From NCBI RefSeq assembly GCF_021390435.2, contig NZ_JAJVCN010000001.1, positions 2,604,001-2,668,000 on the forward strand: DNA of 64,000 nucleotides. Reading direction: 5' to 3'. The first letter of the stretch is position 1, and the number at the start of each line of letters is the position of its first letter. The position numbers and the translations under genes are program-made. Of the stretch, positions 16,460 to 26,300 are shown one piece after another. The notes beneath the pieces were generated by a model. The model was not told the origin of the DNA, did no database searches, and saw nothing but the letters and a program-made list of their open reading frames with translations. The stretch is from Kibdelosporangium philippinense (GTDB taxonomy: Bacteria > Actinomycetota > Actinomycetes > Mycobacteriales > Pseudonocardiaceae).

Positions 16460-16819
16460 TTCATCGTTTCAGGGCACTGCCTGCACTCACTCTGGTGAGC
16501 GGATTGGCCCAAGGAAGGTGTGGTTGCCAGACAACAGTCACCGCACGCGTGAGAAATTCTCACAAGGGTGTGGACTGTGCTCCGTTTTGTTTGTACGGTG
16601 ATCGTCGTGCGACGGACTGTCACAAGACGAACCCTCTTTGTGGCGGATCTGCTGGACTAGGCGTCAAACAAAGACCTGATTAATTTCGTTGCGACGAAGT
16701 TAACCCACTGAAACGGTTGTAAACGGTCCGGAAACGTCCCGCCGGGGTGGCGCTCCGGTTGTTAACACACTGGTTTCCTTTCACATCCCGATCCCTGTAG
16801 GTGTGGAGGAGGAATCGAT
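16460..16819 (+). promoter_or_regulatory. Leader/promoter region of the PKS operon
   Basis: A 360-bp non-coding gap with an AT-richer stretch around 16660-16800. It contains two GTTAAC sites (about 16698 and 16753), a TTCGTTGCGACGAA palindrome near 16684 and repeated ACGGT/AACGG boxes (16710-16735). I cannot assign the -10/-35 elements confidently. It ends in GGAGGAGG (16806-16812), a very strong Shine-Dalgarno sequence 7 nt before the TTG start of PKS1. Confidence 0.5.
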
Positions 16820-19800
16820 TTGAGCACGCTTTCCTGCCGTGACCTGGTGATCGGCGTGAGTCCGTTCGGCGAGCCCAATGCGGGACTAGTCGTCGCGGTC
16901 GCGCGCGCCGGTGGTCTCGGCGTGCTCGACCTCGGCAGCGATCGCGCGCGTGCGGTGGCCGCGCTGGCGACCGTCCGGAGCAGGCTGACTGGACCATTCG
17001 GTGTCCGGCTTGCACCCGACTGTCCACTTAGCGCAGAAGACTTGCCGCGAGACGTTGACACAATCGTTACGCCGCAACTTGTTGCAAGTCATGGCCGAAG
17101 AGTGCTTGTCGAAGTGACCTCGGTCGACGAAGCCCGCGCCGCGGTCCGAAGTGGGGCCAATGGTCTGATCGCCCGTGGCAGCGAGTCGGGTGGACGCGTC
17201 GGCGAACTGACCACGTTCGTACTCCTGCAGCGGCTGTTGGCCGAGTTCGATGTGCCCGTCTGGGCCGCTGGTGGGATCGGTCCGAACACTGCTGCGGCGG
17301 CCGTCGCGGGTGGTGCGCGCGGTGTCGTTCTCGACAGCCAACTCGCCCTCGTCAAGGAAGTCCGCGATTGTCTCAATACCGAGGTCGTGGCGGCTATTGC
17401 CGGGATGGACGGCGCCGACACCGCTATTGTCGACGGCAATCGCGTGCTTAGCCGCCCGGGGGCAGCATATGCGCTCCGGGTCGGTCAGGACGGCGCGCTG
17501 GCGGAGGGCTTGCGCCAATCGGGTGGCACGGCCGGTGGGATCGTGCAATTAATTCAGAAGACTGTCAAGGCCAATCTCGAATTGGCCGCACGGAATCCAG
17601 CACTACGGCCGGACGGACCATTCTGCGCGCGTGCGGATAGCCTACGTTACCCACTGGTACAAGGGCCGATGACCCGGGTGAGTGATCAGCCCTCCTTCGC
17701 CAACGCGGTCGCGGAGGGCGGCGGGCTGCCGTTCCTCGCTCTCGCATTGATGAACGGCGAACAGACCAGGGACCTGTTGACCCGGACGGCCGCTCGACTC
17801 GGCAGCCGTCCGTGGGGAGTCGGAATACTCGGTTTCGCCGAGCCGGAACTGCGGCAGGCCCAACTGGCGGAAGTGCTTGCCGTCAAACCGCCGTACGCGA
17901 TCGTCGCCGGCGGCAAACCGGCGCAGGCCAAGGTGCTCGAAGACGCGGGGATCGAGGCGTTCCTGCACGTTCCGTCGCCCGCGCTGCTGCAGAACTTCCT
18001 CGACGAAGGCGCCCGCAAGTTCGTCTTCGAAGGCTGGGAGTGCGGCGGCCACACCGGTCCGCGGTCCAGCTTCACCCTGTGGGAGCAACAGATCTCGGTG
18101 CTGCGGCGCCGGGCGTCACTCGACGATGTCAGCGTGCTGTTCGCAGGTGGAATCCACGACGAACGCTCGGCCGCGATGGTCTCGGCGATGAGCGCGCCCT
18201 TGGTCGACAAGGGCGCGAGCGTCGGCGCGGTGATGGGCACGGCCTACCTGTTCACCCGCGAGGCCGTCGAGCACGGCGCGATCACCCCGGTATTCCAGCA
18301 GGTCGCGGTCGAATGCTCGGCGACCGCGTTGCTGGAGACCTCACCGGGGCACAGCGTCCGATGCGCCCAGTCGTCCTTTGTGGACATGTTTGAACAGGCG
18401 AAGGCCGGTCTTGCCGACGCGCCCAAGCAGGAAGCCTGGGAGCAGCTGGAGAAGCTGAACCTCGGCAGGCTGCGGATCGCCAGCCGCGCACTGAAGCGTG
18501 ACGGCGATGACCTTGTCGGCGTGGATGAGGACGAGCAGCATGCGACCGGGATGTTCATGATCGGTCAAGCGGCCACACTGCGCTCCGAACTCACCGACAT
18601 CGCCAGTCTGCACGCCGAGGTCACCAGCCAGGAGTTCTTCCGGGCGAGGTACGCCGAACTCGTCGAACAACCGGCCCAGCCTCAGGCCGATCCCCTCGAC
18701 ATCGCGATCGTCGGGATGGCCGCGATGCTGCCTGGCGCTTCCGATGTGGCCGAGTACTGGGCGAACATCGTCTCCGGAGTCGACGCGATCAGCGAAGTCC
18801 CGGCCGAGCGCTGGAATCCTGAGCTGTACAAGGACGCCACGCCGTCACGCTGGGGCGGATTCCTCGACCCGGTCGCGTTCGACCCGCTCGCGTACGGCAT
18901 CCCACCGGCGTCACTGACCTCGATCGAACCCGCCCAACTGCTTGCTCTGGAAGCGGCCGCGCGGGCACTGCACGACTCCGGTTACGAGACACGGGAGTTC
19001 GACCGGGAACGCACATCGGTGATCTTCGGTGCCGAAGCAGGAGCCGACCTGGCCAACGCGTACACCGTCCGATCGGCGTTGCCCGCCTTGTATGGCAGCG
19101 CCCCGGAAGGGCTCGACGACTACCTGCCCACGTTGACCGAGGACTCGTTTCCCGGCGTGCTTGGCAACGTCATCGCCGGACGGATCGCCAACCGGCTCGA
19201 CCTTGGCGGCGCCAACTACACCGTCGACGCGGCCTGCGCATCGAGCCTGGCAGCGCTGGACGTTGCCTGCAAGGAACTTCGCGGCGGCACAAGCGACATG
19301 GTCTTGTGCGGTGCCGTTGACCTGCACAACAGCGCCCATGACTACATGATGTTCGCCTCGGTCAAGGCATTGTCGCCGAGCGGCCGGTGCGCCACGTTCG
19401 ACTCCGCGGCTGACGGGATCGCCCTTGGCGAAGGCGTGGCCTGTGTGGTGCTCAAGCGCTTGGCCGACGCCGAACGTGACGGCGACCGGATCTACGCCGT
19501 GGTCAAGGGAATCGGCGCCTCCAGCGACGGCAAGTCCTTGGGGCTCACGGCTCCGCGTGCCGATGGGCAACGCCGTGCGTTGCAACGGGCTTATGGCTCG
19601 GCTGGTGTTTCGGTGAAGGACGTTGGGCTCGTCGAGGCGCACGGGACGGGAACCGTTGTCGGCGACCGGACCGAACTGGCCGCGCTGACCGAGATGTTCA
19701 GCGACGCCGGGGTGGACGCGGGAAGCGCGACCATCGGGTCGGTGAAGTCGCAGATCGGGCACACCAAGTGCACCGCGGGCCTGGCCGGGCTGATCAAGGC

Positions 19801-22800
19801 CGCGATCGCCGTCCACATCGGGATCCGGCCGGGCACGCTGCACGTGACCAAGCCCAACGCCTACTGGAAACCGGAGACCAGCCCGTTCGCGTTCGGACAT
19901 CGCACCTGGTCAGCCCCTGCTTCCGAGCGGACGGCCGGGGTCAGCGCGTTCGGCTTCGGTGGTACCAACTTCCACACCGTGATCACCGGCTATGGCGGTG
20001 TCGACGAACCCATGCACGGCTTGCACTCGTGGCCTGCGGAGCTGTTCGTGTTCCGTGGCGCGGACACTGCCGCGGCGCAACGGGTCGCCGAGCGGCTGGC
20101 CCGGCTGGTGAAAGCGAACGACGCCGCCGGACGCCCCAAGACCTTGCGTGACATGGCAGGCACTGGGGCTGCCATGTCACCAAGCCAACCCATCCAGGCG
20201 GCAGCCGTCGTGACCAGCCTCGACGAACTGTCAGAGGTGCTGGCGGACGTCCAAGCGTGGCGTGCGTCGAGCGCTGTGCGGCTGCGTTCCGGTGACTCGC
20301 CCAAGGTCGCGTTCTTGTACCCAGGCCAGGGCAGTCAACGGCCGGGGATGCTCCTGGACCTGTTCACGGCGTTTCCACGGTTGCAGCGGACTTTGCGGCT
20401 GTCCGGTGGCCGGTACGAGAACGTCATGTTCCCGCCTGCCGCCAAAACTCCCGAACAAGCCGATCGGCAGAAGGCTGCGATCACCGACACCACGGTTGCC
20501 CAGCCCACGCTCGGCATTGCGGGCCTCGCGATGACGCAACTGCTGGCATGGCTCGGGATCCGGCCGGACATGGCCGGTGGCCACAGCTATGGCGAGCTTG
20601 TGGCGTTGACCGCGGCCGGGGTTTTCGAACACGAACAGTTGTTGGAGCTGAGCGAAGCACGCGCCAAAGCCATTGTGGGCGCGGTCGGCGACGATCCAGG
20701 AACCATGGCCGCGGTCACGGGCTCGATTGACGACGTTCGGAAACTCGTTCCTGACAATGTGGTCGTCGCAAACCACAACTCGCCGACCCAGGTCGTGATT
20801 TCCGGTGGCACCGAGGCTATCACCGAAGCCGTTACGCGATTGAAGCAAGCCGGGCTCTCGGCGCGGACGATTCCTGTCGCGGCGGCGTTCCATAGTCCGC
20901 TTGTCGCGCAGGCCTCGGACACTTTCGCGGACGTTCTCACATCGCAGGAAGTCCAATCGGCACAGTTCCCTGTATGGTCCAATGTGGATGCTTCGGTCTA
21001 CCGGGATGTCCGGTCCACAATGGCCCGTCAGGTAGCGTCCGAGGTTCGGTTCGTCGAGCAGATCGAGGCGATGTACGAAGCCGGTGCTCGGGTGTTCGTC
21101 GAAGCAGGACCGAGCGGTGTGCTCACCGGTCTGGTTCGCAAGATCCTCGGCGACCGGCCGTACACCGCGGTTTCGTGTGATGCTCCTGGCCAGAACGGGA
21201 TCAAGACATTCCTGACCGCACTGGCGGACCTGGCCGTCGCGGGTGTGCCGGTGGACGTGGCTCCGCTGTTCACCGGACGGGCCGAACCGGTCCGGCTCGA
21301 GGACATTCCGGCTCGTCCCAAGTGGTTCGTTGATGGAGGACTCGTGCGTGACGCCAACGGCAAGGCGTTGAGTGGCGGCCTGCGCCCAGCCACCGAGGCG
21401 CCCAAGCTGACTGCACCGACAGCCGCGAACCCAGTGAACCGGGACGTGATCGTCAAGGAATTCCTCGACGGTATGCGCGAAGCCGTTGCCGCGCAACGCG
21501 ATGTCCTGCTTGGCTATCTTGGGACAGCGCCAGTGCCCGCTACTCCCGCGCCTCAGCCTGTTGTCGTGGTGCCCGAGGTAGTCACGCCAGAGCCGGTGAA
21601 AGAGCCCGAGCGCGTGGTCGATGTTGGTACGGTCGTGCTTGAGACGATCAGCGCCCGCACCGGCTACCCGCCCGAGATGCTGGAACCAGGTCTGGATCTG
21701 GAAGCCGACCTGTCGATCGACTCGATCAAGCGGACCGAGATCATCGGTGAACTCGCCACCGCGCTTGGCGTGACCGGCGACGGGACGACGGTCGAGGCGC
21801 TGACCCAGATCAAGACCATCGAGGGTATCGTCGGCTGGTTCGGTCAGCGTGAGACCACGACAGCACCTGTGCCACAGCAGGAAAAGGTGGTCATCGAAGG
21901 CGGACGGCCGATCCGGCAAGTGCCCACATTGGTCACGATCGACGCGTGCGCCGAACCTGCTTCCCTTACCGGCCAGCGTGTCCTGATCGTGGACGACGGC
22001 GGAAACGTGGGACTGTCGATCGCCGACGGCGTCGAACGCCTTGGCGGAGTGCCGCACACCGTGGATCAAGTGTCGACTGTGGACGCTGACTACGTGCTGT
22101 ATCTCAGTGCTCTCAGGTCGACCGGCGAGCCGACCTTGCCGGAAGCGTACGAGGACATCCGGGCGTGCCTCACGGCCGGGATCAAGGGCTTGATCGTGGC
22201 CACCGCTGGCGGTGGGACGTTCGGATTCGGCGAGCCCGAAGATGACCACGAACCTCTGGACCTCGGCATGCACGGCCTGATCAGAACGGCCGCACACGAG
22301 TACCCGGACCTGCACATCCGCGCGGTGGACGTGAGCCCGAAGGAAAGTGACTCGCTGATCGCGGCATCCCTGCTGGCCGAGCTGACCACAGTGGACGGCC
22401 CAGTGGTGACTGGTCATGCTTCGGGACAGCGCTACGCGATCGAACTGAGCACTGTGGAACTCCAGGGGACTGGCACGCCACAGCTCAATGAGGACAGCGT
22501 GGTGCTGCTGACCGGTGGCGCCAGGGGCATTACGGCACTCGCGGCGGTCGCGCTGGCCGAGCAGACTGGATGCCGGATCGAACTCATCGGCCGGACCGCG
22601 CCCCCGAAGGGCCCAGAGGACCCAAGCACGGTGTCGGCCCAGAACGAAGCAGAACTCCGCAGAGCCCTGATCGAGACTGGCCTCAAGGACCGTGAGGAGA
22701 TCGCGGCACAGGCTCGGCGGATCCTGGCGGAACGGGAGATCCGGGCGACCATGGACGCGCTGCGATCGTCGGCGGCGTCCGTGCGCTATCACGCGTGCGA

Positions 22801-23311
22801 TGTCCAGGACACCGACGCAGTCCACGGCGTGATCAACGACATCGTCGCCAGATTCGGCCGGATCGACGGCGTCGTGCACGGCGCTGGCGTCCTCGACGAC
22901 AAGCTGATGGCCGACAAGACGCCGGAGTCGTTCGCCAGGGTCTACAACACAAAGGTCAACGGCGCGCGGGCGCTGGCGAAGGCCTTGAACCACGACCCGA
23001 AGTTCATGGTCCTGTTCGGCAGCATCAGTGGTGTCCTCGGCAACCGGGGCCAGGCCGACTACGCGGCGGCCAACGACACGCTTGACCGGATCGCCCGGTT
23101 CTGGGCAACCCAAACGAACGCTCGTGTGGTGAGTGTGGACTGGGGGCCATGGGCTGGCAGCGGGATGGCCGCGGACCTCGCCGAGGAGTACGGACGCCGA
23201 GGCATCCAGCTGATCGATCCCCGCGAGGGCGTCGCGTGCCTGCTGCGTGAGATCGCCGTTGGTGAGGCTGTGCAAGTCGTCTACCAATGCGCGATCCAGG
23301 GCATGTCGTGA
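16820..23311 (+). CDS. Type I PUFA/glycolipid-synthase-like PKS: NPD-NPD-KS-AT-ACP-KR, 2163 aa
   Basis: Iterative chain-building megasynthase. Domains in order: a first nitronate-monooxygenase (PfaD-like enoyl-reductase) barrel (about 5-245, with SESGGRVGE); a second such barrel (about 274-600, with EGWECGGHTGP); ketosynthase (628-1055) with Cys806 in DAACASS, His941 in EAHGTGT and His981 in GHTKC; acyltransferase (1163-1480) with Ser1256 in GHSYG; one acyl carrier domain (1600-1680) with Ser1635 in the PUFA-type DSIKR motif; and ketoreductase (1715-2120) with TGGARGI and catalytic Ser/Tyr in SISGVLGNRGQADYAAAN. The start is TTG 16820, fixed by GGAGGAGG. The stop overlaps the next GTG as GTGA. 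This architecture resembles PfaA and hglE-type enzymes, with PfaD-like modules fused N-terminally in duplicate. The product is probably a reduced long-chain lipid. Confidence 0.9.
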   Translation: MSTLSCRDLVIGVSPFGEPNAGLVVAVARAGGLGVLDLGSDRARAVAALATVRSRLTGPFGVRLAPDCPLSAEDLPRDVDTIVTPQLVASHGRRVLVEVTSVDEARAAVRSGANGLIARGSESGGRVGELTTFVLLQRLLAEFDVPVWAAGGIGPNTAAAAVAGGARGVVLDSQLALVKEVRDCLNTEVVAAIAGMDGADTAIVDGNRVLSRPGAAYALRVGQDGALAEGLRQSGGTAGGIVQLIQKTVKANLELAARNPALRPDGPFCARADSLRYPLVQGPMTRVSDQPSFANAVAEGGGLPFLALALMNGEQTRDLLTRTAARLGSRPWGVGILGFAEPELRQAQLAEVLAVKPPYAIVAGGKPAQAKVLEDAGIEAFLHVPSPALLQNFLDEGARKFVFEGWECGGHTGPRSSFTLWEQQISVLRRRASLDDVSVLFAGGIHDERSAAMVSAMSAPLVDKGASVGAVMGTAYLFTREAVEHGAITPVFQQVAVECSATALLETSPGHSVRCAQSSFVDMFEQAKAGLADAPKQEAWEQLEKLNLGRLRIASRALKRDGDDLVGVDEDEQHATGMFMIGQAATLRSELTDIASLHAEVTSQEFFRARYAELVEQPAQPQADPLDIAIVGMAAMLPGASDVAEYWANIVSGVDAISEVPAERWNPELYKDATPSRWGGFLDPVAFDPLAYGIPPASLTSIEPAQLLALEAAARALHDSGYETREFDRERTSVIFGAEAGADLANAYTVRSALPALYGSAPEGLDDYLPTLTEDSFPGVLGNVIAGRIANRLDLGGANYTVDAACASSLAALDVACKELRGGTSDMVLCGAVDLHNSAHDYMMFASVKALSPSGRCATFDSAADGIALGEGVACVVLKRLADAERDGDRIYAVVKGIGASSDGKSLGLTAPRADGQRRALQRAYGSAGVSVKDVGLVEAHGTGTVVGDRTELAALTEMFSDAGVDAGSATIGSVKSQIGHTKCTAGLAGLIKAAIAVHIGIRPGTLHVTKPNAYWKPETSPFAFGHRTWSAPASERTAGVSAFGFGGTNFHTVITGYGGVDEPMHGLHSWPAELFVFRGADTAAAQRVAERLARLVKANDAAGRPKTLRDMAGTGAAMSPSQPIQAAAVVTSLDELSEVLADVQAWRASSAVRLRSGDSPKVAFLYPGQGSQRPGMLLDLFTAFPRLQRTLRLSGGRYENVMFPPAAKTPEQADRQKAAITDTTVAQPTLGIAGLAMTQLLAWLGIRPDMAGGHSYGELVALTAAGVFEHEQLLELSEARAKAIVGAVGDDPGTMAAVTGSIDDVRKLVPDNVVVANHNSPTQVVISGGTEAITEAVTRLKQAGLSARTIPVAAAFHSPLVAQASDTFADVLTSQEVQSAQFPVWSNVDASVYRDVRSTMARQVASEVRFVEQIEAMYEAGARVFVEAGPSGVLTGLVRKILGDRPYTAVSCDAPGQNGIKTFLTALADLAVAGVPVDVAPLFTGRAEPVRLEDIPARPKWFVDGGLVRDANGKALSGGLRPATEAPKLTAPTAANPVNRDVIVKEFLDGMREAVAAQRDVLLGYLGTAPVPATPAPQPVVVVPEVVTPEPVKEPERVVDVGTVVLETISARTGYPPEMLEPGLDLEADLSIDSIKRTEIIGELATALGVTGDGTTVEALTQIKTIEGIVGWFGQRETTTAPVPQQEKVVIEGGRPIRQVPTLVTIDACAEPASLTGQRVLIVDDGGNVGLSIADGVERLGGVPHTVDQVSTVDADYVLYLSALRSTGEPTLPEAYEDIRACLTAGIKGLIVATAGGGTFGFGEPEDDHEPLDLGMHGLIRTAAHEYPDLHIRAVDVSPKESDSLIAASLLAELTTVDGPVVTGHASGQRYAIELSTVELQGTGTPQLNEDSVVLLTGGARGITALAAVALAEQTGCRIELIGRTAPPKGPEDPSTVSAQNEAELRRALIETGLKDREEIAAQARRILAEREIRATMDALRSSAASVRYHACDVQDTDAVHGVINDIVARFGRIDGVVHGAGVLDDKLMADKTPESFARVYNTKVNGARALAKALNHDPKFMVLFGSISGVLGNRGQADYAAANDTLDRIARFWATQTNARVVSVDWGPWAGSGMAADLAEEYGRRGIQLIDPREGVACLLREIAVGEAVQVVYQCAIQGMS

Positions 23312-23349
23312 GTGGTTACGCGCGTTCTAACCCTCCTAACCACTCACGA
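23306..23349 (+). repeat. Dispersed palindrome, copy 1, spanning the PKS1/PKS2 junction
   Basis: Perfect 13-bp arms TCGTGAGTGGTTA (23306-23318) and TAACCACTCACGA (23337-23349) around an 18-nt loop. The left arm supplies both the stop of PKS1 (TGA 23309-23311) and the GTG start of PKS2 (23308). The rest encodes the first dozen residues of PKS2. Confidence 0.85.
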
Positions 23350-26300
23350 CAGAACGTGGCAATTGTCGGCATAGGAGCGCTCTTCCCAGCCGCTGCCGAT
23401 GTGCCTGCGTTCTGGCACAACATTGTCGGATCGGTCGACGCGATCGGCACGATCCCGGCTGACCGCTGGGACCCGTCGATCTACTACGACCCGTCAGCTA
23501 CGCCCGCGAGCGATCGGTTCTACTGCCATCGCGGCGGTTTTCTCGACGATCTGGCGATGTTCGACCCGACTCGGTTCGGCATCATGCCGTCCACAGTGGA
23601 CGCCGCTGAGCCTGACCAATTGCTAGCTCTGGGCGTGGCCGCCGCGGCGATCGCCGATGCCGGTGGCGAGCAGTCCTTGCCGGACCGGGCCAAGGTGGGA
23701 GTCGTGGTCGGCCGTGGGGGATACCTCACTCCCGGCTGCGCCCGGCTTGACCAGCGGGTCCAGGTAGGACAGGTGATCTCGGTCGTCAAGGACCTGATTC
23801 CCGGGGTCGACACGGCGGCGCTGAGGGAGGCTTTGCGGGAGCGGCTGGGGCCAGAGCAGCCTGAAGCGTCCATTGGCCTTGTGCCGAACTTGGCCGCGTC
23901 CAGGATCGCGAACCGGTTCGATCTGCTGGGTCCGGCGTACACAGTGGACGCAGCCTGTGCTTCGGGACTTGTGGCAGTTGAACATGCGGTTCGTGAGCTG
24001 GCTTCTGGTCGGTGTGACGCGATGTTGGCTGGTGCCGTGCACGTATCGCATCACCCGACTTTGTGGAGCGTGTTCACGCAACTGCGCGCGCTCAGCGTTC
24101 AACAGCGGATCCGGCCGTTCGACCGATCAGCGGATGGAACGCTGCTGTCCGAAGGCGTCGGCATGGTTCTGCTCAAGCGCTACAGCGATGCCGTGGCCAA
24201 TGGCGACCGGATCTACGCCGTGATTCGCGGTGTTGGCACGGCGAGTGACGGCCGTGCGACGAGTATGATGACGCCGAACCCGGAAGGCCAGCTTCTGGCT
24301 GTGCGCCGAGCTTGGCAGGAAGCGGGGCTCGAACCCGGCGAGGCTCTCGGCCTGATCGAAGCCCACGGAACCGCGACGCCAGCGGGTGACGCGGCCGAAC
24401 TGGCCACGATGATCAAGGCCTTTGGGACGGCCGGGGACCAGGTCGGCATCGGCACGGTCAAGTCGATGATCGGCCACGCGATGCCAGCGGCCGGGATGGC
24501 CGGGTTGATCAAAGCCGCCCTTGCCGTGCATCACGCGACTCTGCCGCCGACTTTGCACATCGAGGACCCGCATCCGGCCCTTGCGGGCACTCGGTTCGAG
24601 CCAGTGCTGGAACCACGGCCGTGGGATGGGCTTCGCCGGGCGGGCGTGAACGCGTTCGGGTTCGGTGGGATCAACGCCCACATCGTTCTTGACCAAGCGA
24701 CCGATTCCGGTGCGGTACAACCGGATCCATTGGCGCCCGTATTGATGCTTTCGGCGAATTCGGCTGAGGAGCTCGAACGGGAACTGCTGGCTGAGGACGC
24801 CGATCTGCTGAGCCGTGCGGCGCTCAGGACCAGGGCCGAGGACAAACCGTGCCGCTTGGTGATGTGGCAGCCGGATGCCCGCAGGCTCAAACTCGCGCGG
24901 CAAATCGTCGGCCGTGGCAAGAAATGGGCAGGCAGGCACGACATCTGGTTCTCGCCGAAGCCATTGTTGACCCGCAACGACCAAATCGCGTTCTTGTTCC
25001 CAGGGTTCGAGCATCGTGGAACCGCGGAACTGGCCGGGGAAGAGTCTGTCGTCGAGCATGCGCTTGCTTTGCTGCGAGCCGGTCGACGACAGGCCACCAA
25101 ACTCCGCGAAGCCGGGATCGTGCCAAGCGCGATGGCCGGGCACAGTATGGGGGAGTGGACCGCGATGGTCGTCGCGGGCATCTATCCCACGGTCGACCAG
25201 TTCGTCGAATCGCTGCGTCCTGGGATGGTCGGGGTCGTCGACGTGGTCTACGCTGCGCTCGGCTGCTCGGCCGAAAAAGCCCAAGGGATTCTGGACTCGC
25301 TGTCGGTCGATGTGGTCGTCAGCCACGACAACTGTCCACATCAGTCAGTCATTTGCGGACCCGCGCACGACCTCGCCAGGGCAGTGGAAAGCCTGACGGA
25401 AAACGGAATCATGGCGCAGGTCATGCCGTTCCGTACGGGCTTTCACACTCCAGCCCTCGCACCACACTTGGACGGTGCCAAGGCCACGGTCTCGGCGCTT
25501 ACCGTGCATCCGCCGTCCATCCCGGTCTGGTCCGCGACCTCGTTGGCACCGATGCCGGACGATCCAGCCGCGATCCGTGAGCTCGTGTTGCGGCACCTGG
25601 TCGAGCCGGTTCGGTTCCGGCCGCTGCTGCAACGGTTGCACGACAGTGGAATCCGAGCCTTTGTTCAGGTTGGCGCGGGTAGCTTGCCCGGGTTCGTCGA
25701 CGATACGCTCAGTGGCCAGGAATTCGTGACCATCGCGGGCGATTCGGAGCACCGGGCCGCCGCGGCTTTGTGGGCGTTCGGTCTTCAGCGCGGTCATGGC
25801 GGGAAGTTGCTGTCCCTCGGTCTCAAGCGATTCACTCTGGATCCTCTTAGCATCGACCAACCAGTGACCGTGGACGCTTCCACCGACGTCGGCGCCGCGC
25901 TGAGTGCGGTCCTTGCTGAGACCACGGCGGTCGCGCGTGAGGTCGCCGAGGCATTGGCGGCGCCTAAGCCGACCGAAGTGGAGCTGAGCCGGGTCTTTTC
26001 GGTGCAGACCATGCCGTATCTGGTCGACCACTCGATCTTCCCGCAGCCCGAAGGATGGCACGACCTGTCCGACGGATTCCCGATCGTGCCGATCACCGGC
26101 CTGGTCGAGGTCATCAAGGACGCCGCCCGCGCTGTGGTCCCGTCAGGTGTGGTGACCGCGGTCGAGTCGGTCCGTGCCATGCGTTGGCTGGATGTCGAGC
26201 CCGGGCGCGAAGTCCGGATCACGGCCAAATTGGACGGTGGTGTGGTTCGCGTCCGCGTAGGGGATTACGCCGAAGGTGTTGTCCGATTTGGATCCGGATA

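Noticed and set aside
20231..23287. 1018-codon minus-strand ORF opposite PKS1
   Set aside because: Mirror frame created by GC-rich third positions of PKS1; no recognisable domain, while the plus strand has complete PKS motifs.
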